This document shows positions 63,874 to 64,000 of a DNA stretch of 64,000 bases, piece after piece. Position numbers and translations under genes: made by a program. Numbering within the stretch: position 1 is the stretch's first letter; the number at the start of each line of letters is the position of its first letter. Source of the DNA: Hippasteria phrygiana (Eukaryota > Echinodermata > Asteroidea > Valvatida > Goniasteridae); contig JAZGUH010000183.1 of assembly GCA_037893225.1 (NCBI GenBank), forward strand, positions 496,001 to 560,000, given 5' to 3'. Under the pieces are notes generated by a model. It was not told the DNA's origin. It searched no databases and saw only the letters and a list, made by a program, of their open reading frames with translations.

Positions 63874-64000
63874 ATGAAATATCAACCAAATTCAGTAATG
63901 TTGACATGTATGGATAGCTTAGATCTGGCGCTACATGTTGCAATTATCGGCGGCTTCTTAGAGTTAACACTTGTGGAGAAAATTCAAACCTCGCAATGTT
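63874..64000 (+). repeat. Partial monomer at right edge
   Basis: The first 127 bp of a monomer follow an f14 copy. p95 and p97 are both C and p117 is C, so the 5' half fits f3, f12, f6 or f1, and the family cannot be fixed without the 3' half. A T-to-G change at 63900 (p27, AGTAATG instead of AGTAATT) was seen nowhere else. The array evidently continues beyond the window. Confidence 0.9.

Larger units (their letters stand above)
1..64000 (+). repeat. Satellite DNA array, 232-bp monomer, higher-order repeat organisation
   Basis: The whole window is direct tandem copies of one monomer that begins ATGAAATATC and ends TCATTCATAATTGC. There are 275 complete copies: 186 of 232 bp, 62 of 231, 25 of 235 and 2 of 230. 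Copies differ at roughly 20 linked sites, which define 18 recurrent families ordered into multi-monomer HORs. No copy is inverted and nothing interrupts the array. Hand-counted G+C of one monomer is about 40%. Such long homogeneous arrays are typical of eukaryotic centromeric or other constitutive heterochromatin. That placement is inference: no flanking sequence, centromere-protein binding motif or telomere repeat is visible. The monomer is not one I recognise. Confidence 0.98.

Noticed and set aside
1..64000. CRISPR array
   Set aside because: There are no short repeats separated by unique spacers. The whole 232-bp unit repeats and the variable half is itself a small set of recurring haplotypes. 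No cas-like gene is present.
1..64000. One very large repetitive protein gene (for example a secreted or surface repeat protein)
   Set aside because: Monomer lengths of 232 and 235 bp shift the reading frame at each step, and stop codons occur in each monomer, so no frame continues beyond 190 codons.
1..64000. Ribosomal DNA spacer, histone cluster or tRNA/5S array
   Set aside because: No rRNA-like, tRNA-like or 5S-like segment with internal promoter boxes is visible in the monomer, and there is no conserved gene between spacer repeats.
1..64000. Transposable element or terminal repeats within the array
   Set aside because: Every stretch was accounted for as a monomer by the length tiling. 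No insertion longer than 3 bp exists, and no target-site duplication or polyA tract was found.
1..64000. Naming the host species or calling this an active centromere
   Set aside because: The monomer is not one I recognise, and no flanking unique sequence, gene or chromatin information is available. Only a eukaryotic satellite can be supported.

Overview
The window holds one thing: an uninterrupted head-to-tail satellite DNA array. It contains 275 complete monomers (65-63873) plus a partial monomer at each end (1-64 and 63874-64000). The modal monomer is 232 bp and about 40% G+C by hand count. I tiled the array as 186 monomers of 232 bp, 62 of 231 bp, 25 of 235 bp and 2 of 230 bp. These sum to 63,809 bp, exactly the distance from the first to the last full-monomer start. 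I see no gene, transposable element, RNA gene, inverted segment or unique sequence. An array of this kind points to eukaryotic heterochromatin (centromeric, pericentromeric, subtelomeric or another block). I do not recognise the monomer and cannot name the organism or the chromosomal position.

Numbering used in all entries: p1 is the A of ATGAAATATC in each monomer. Linked diagnostic bases sort the monomers into 18 recurrent families, f1-f18, plus one deleted variant. f3 is the simplest reference: p56 C, p76 G, p77 G, p85 T, p95 C, p97 C, p117 C, p137 C, p139 C, p143 C, p145 C, p155 G, p158 G, p159 A, p165-168 TTTT, p185 A, p193 T, p199 G, p208 A, 232 bp. Family entries list differences from f3. 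All family-defining differences lie in p56-p208. The other 79 bp (p209 through p55 of the next monomer) are almost invariant.

Layout: the families are arranged in higher-order repeats (HORs).
- 65-5165: two copies of an 11-mer, each an f1-f2-f3-f4-f5 5-mer followed by a 6-mer with doubled f1.
- 5166-7251: scrambled monomers.
- 7252-26260: long HORs beginning f1-f8-f6-f7-f2 and ending f9-f10-f9-(f11)-f12-f13-f9, alternating with blocks ending f15-f14-f4-f5.
- 26261-32288: a 3,247-bp 14-mer duplication where the old and new family sets overlap.
- 32289-64000: a different set (f11, f16, f3, f17, f18, f10, f9, f12, f6, f15, f14), with a 15-mer duplication (37171-44144), a 24-mer with a partial second copy (45774-54583), a second 15-mer duplication (54584-61557) and a tail.

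f3, f6 and f9 recur on both sides. f1, f5, f7 and f8 stop by 25.4 kb, and f2 and f4 by 30.3 kb. f16, f17 and f18 begin only at 28.3, 28.8 and 32.3 kb.

The interest is in the record of array evolution. Private mutations are copied at exact HOR spacing, and hybrid monomers mark unequal-exchange junctions. One 79-bp block, carrying a nested dyad, stays constant while the rest diversifies. The short open frames on the + strand are by-products of the repeat and are not annotated as genes.
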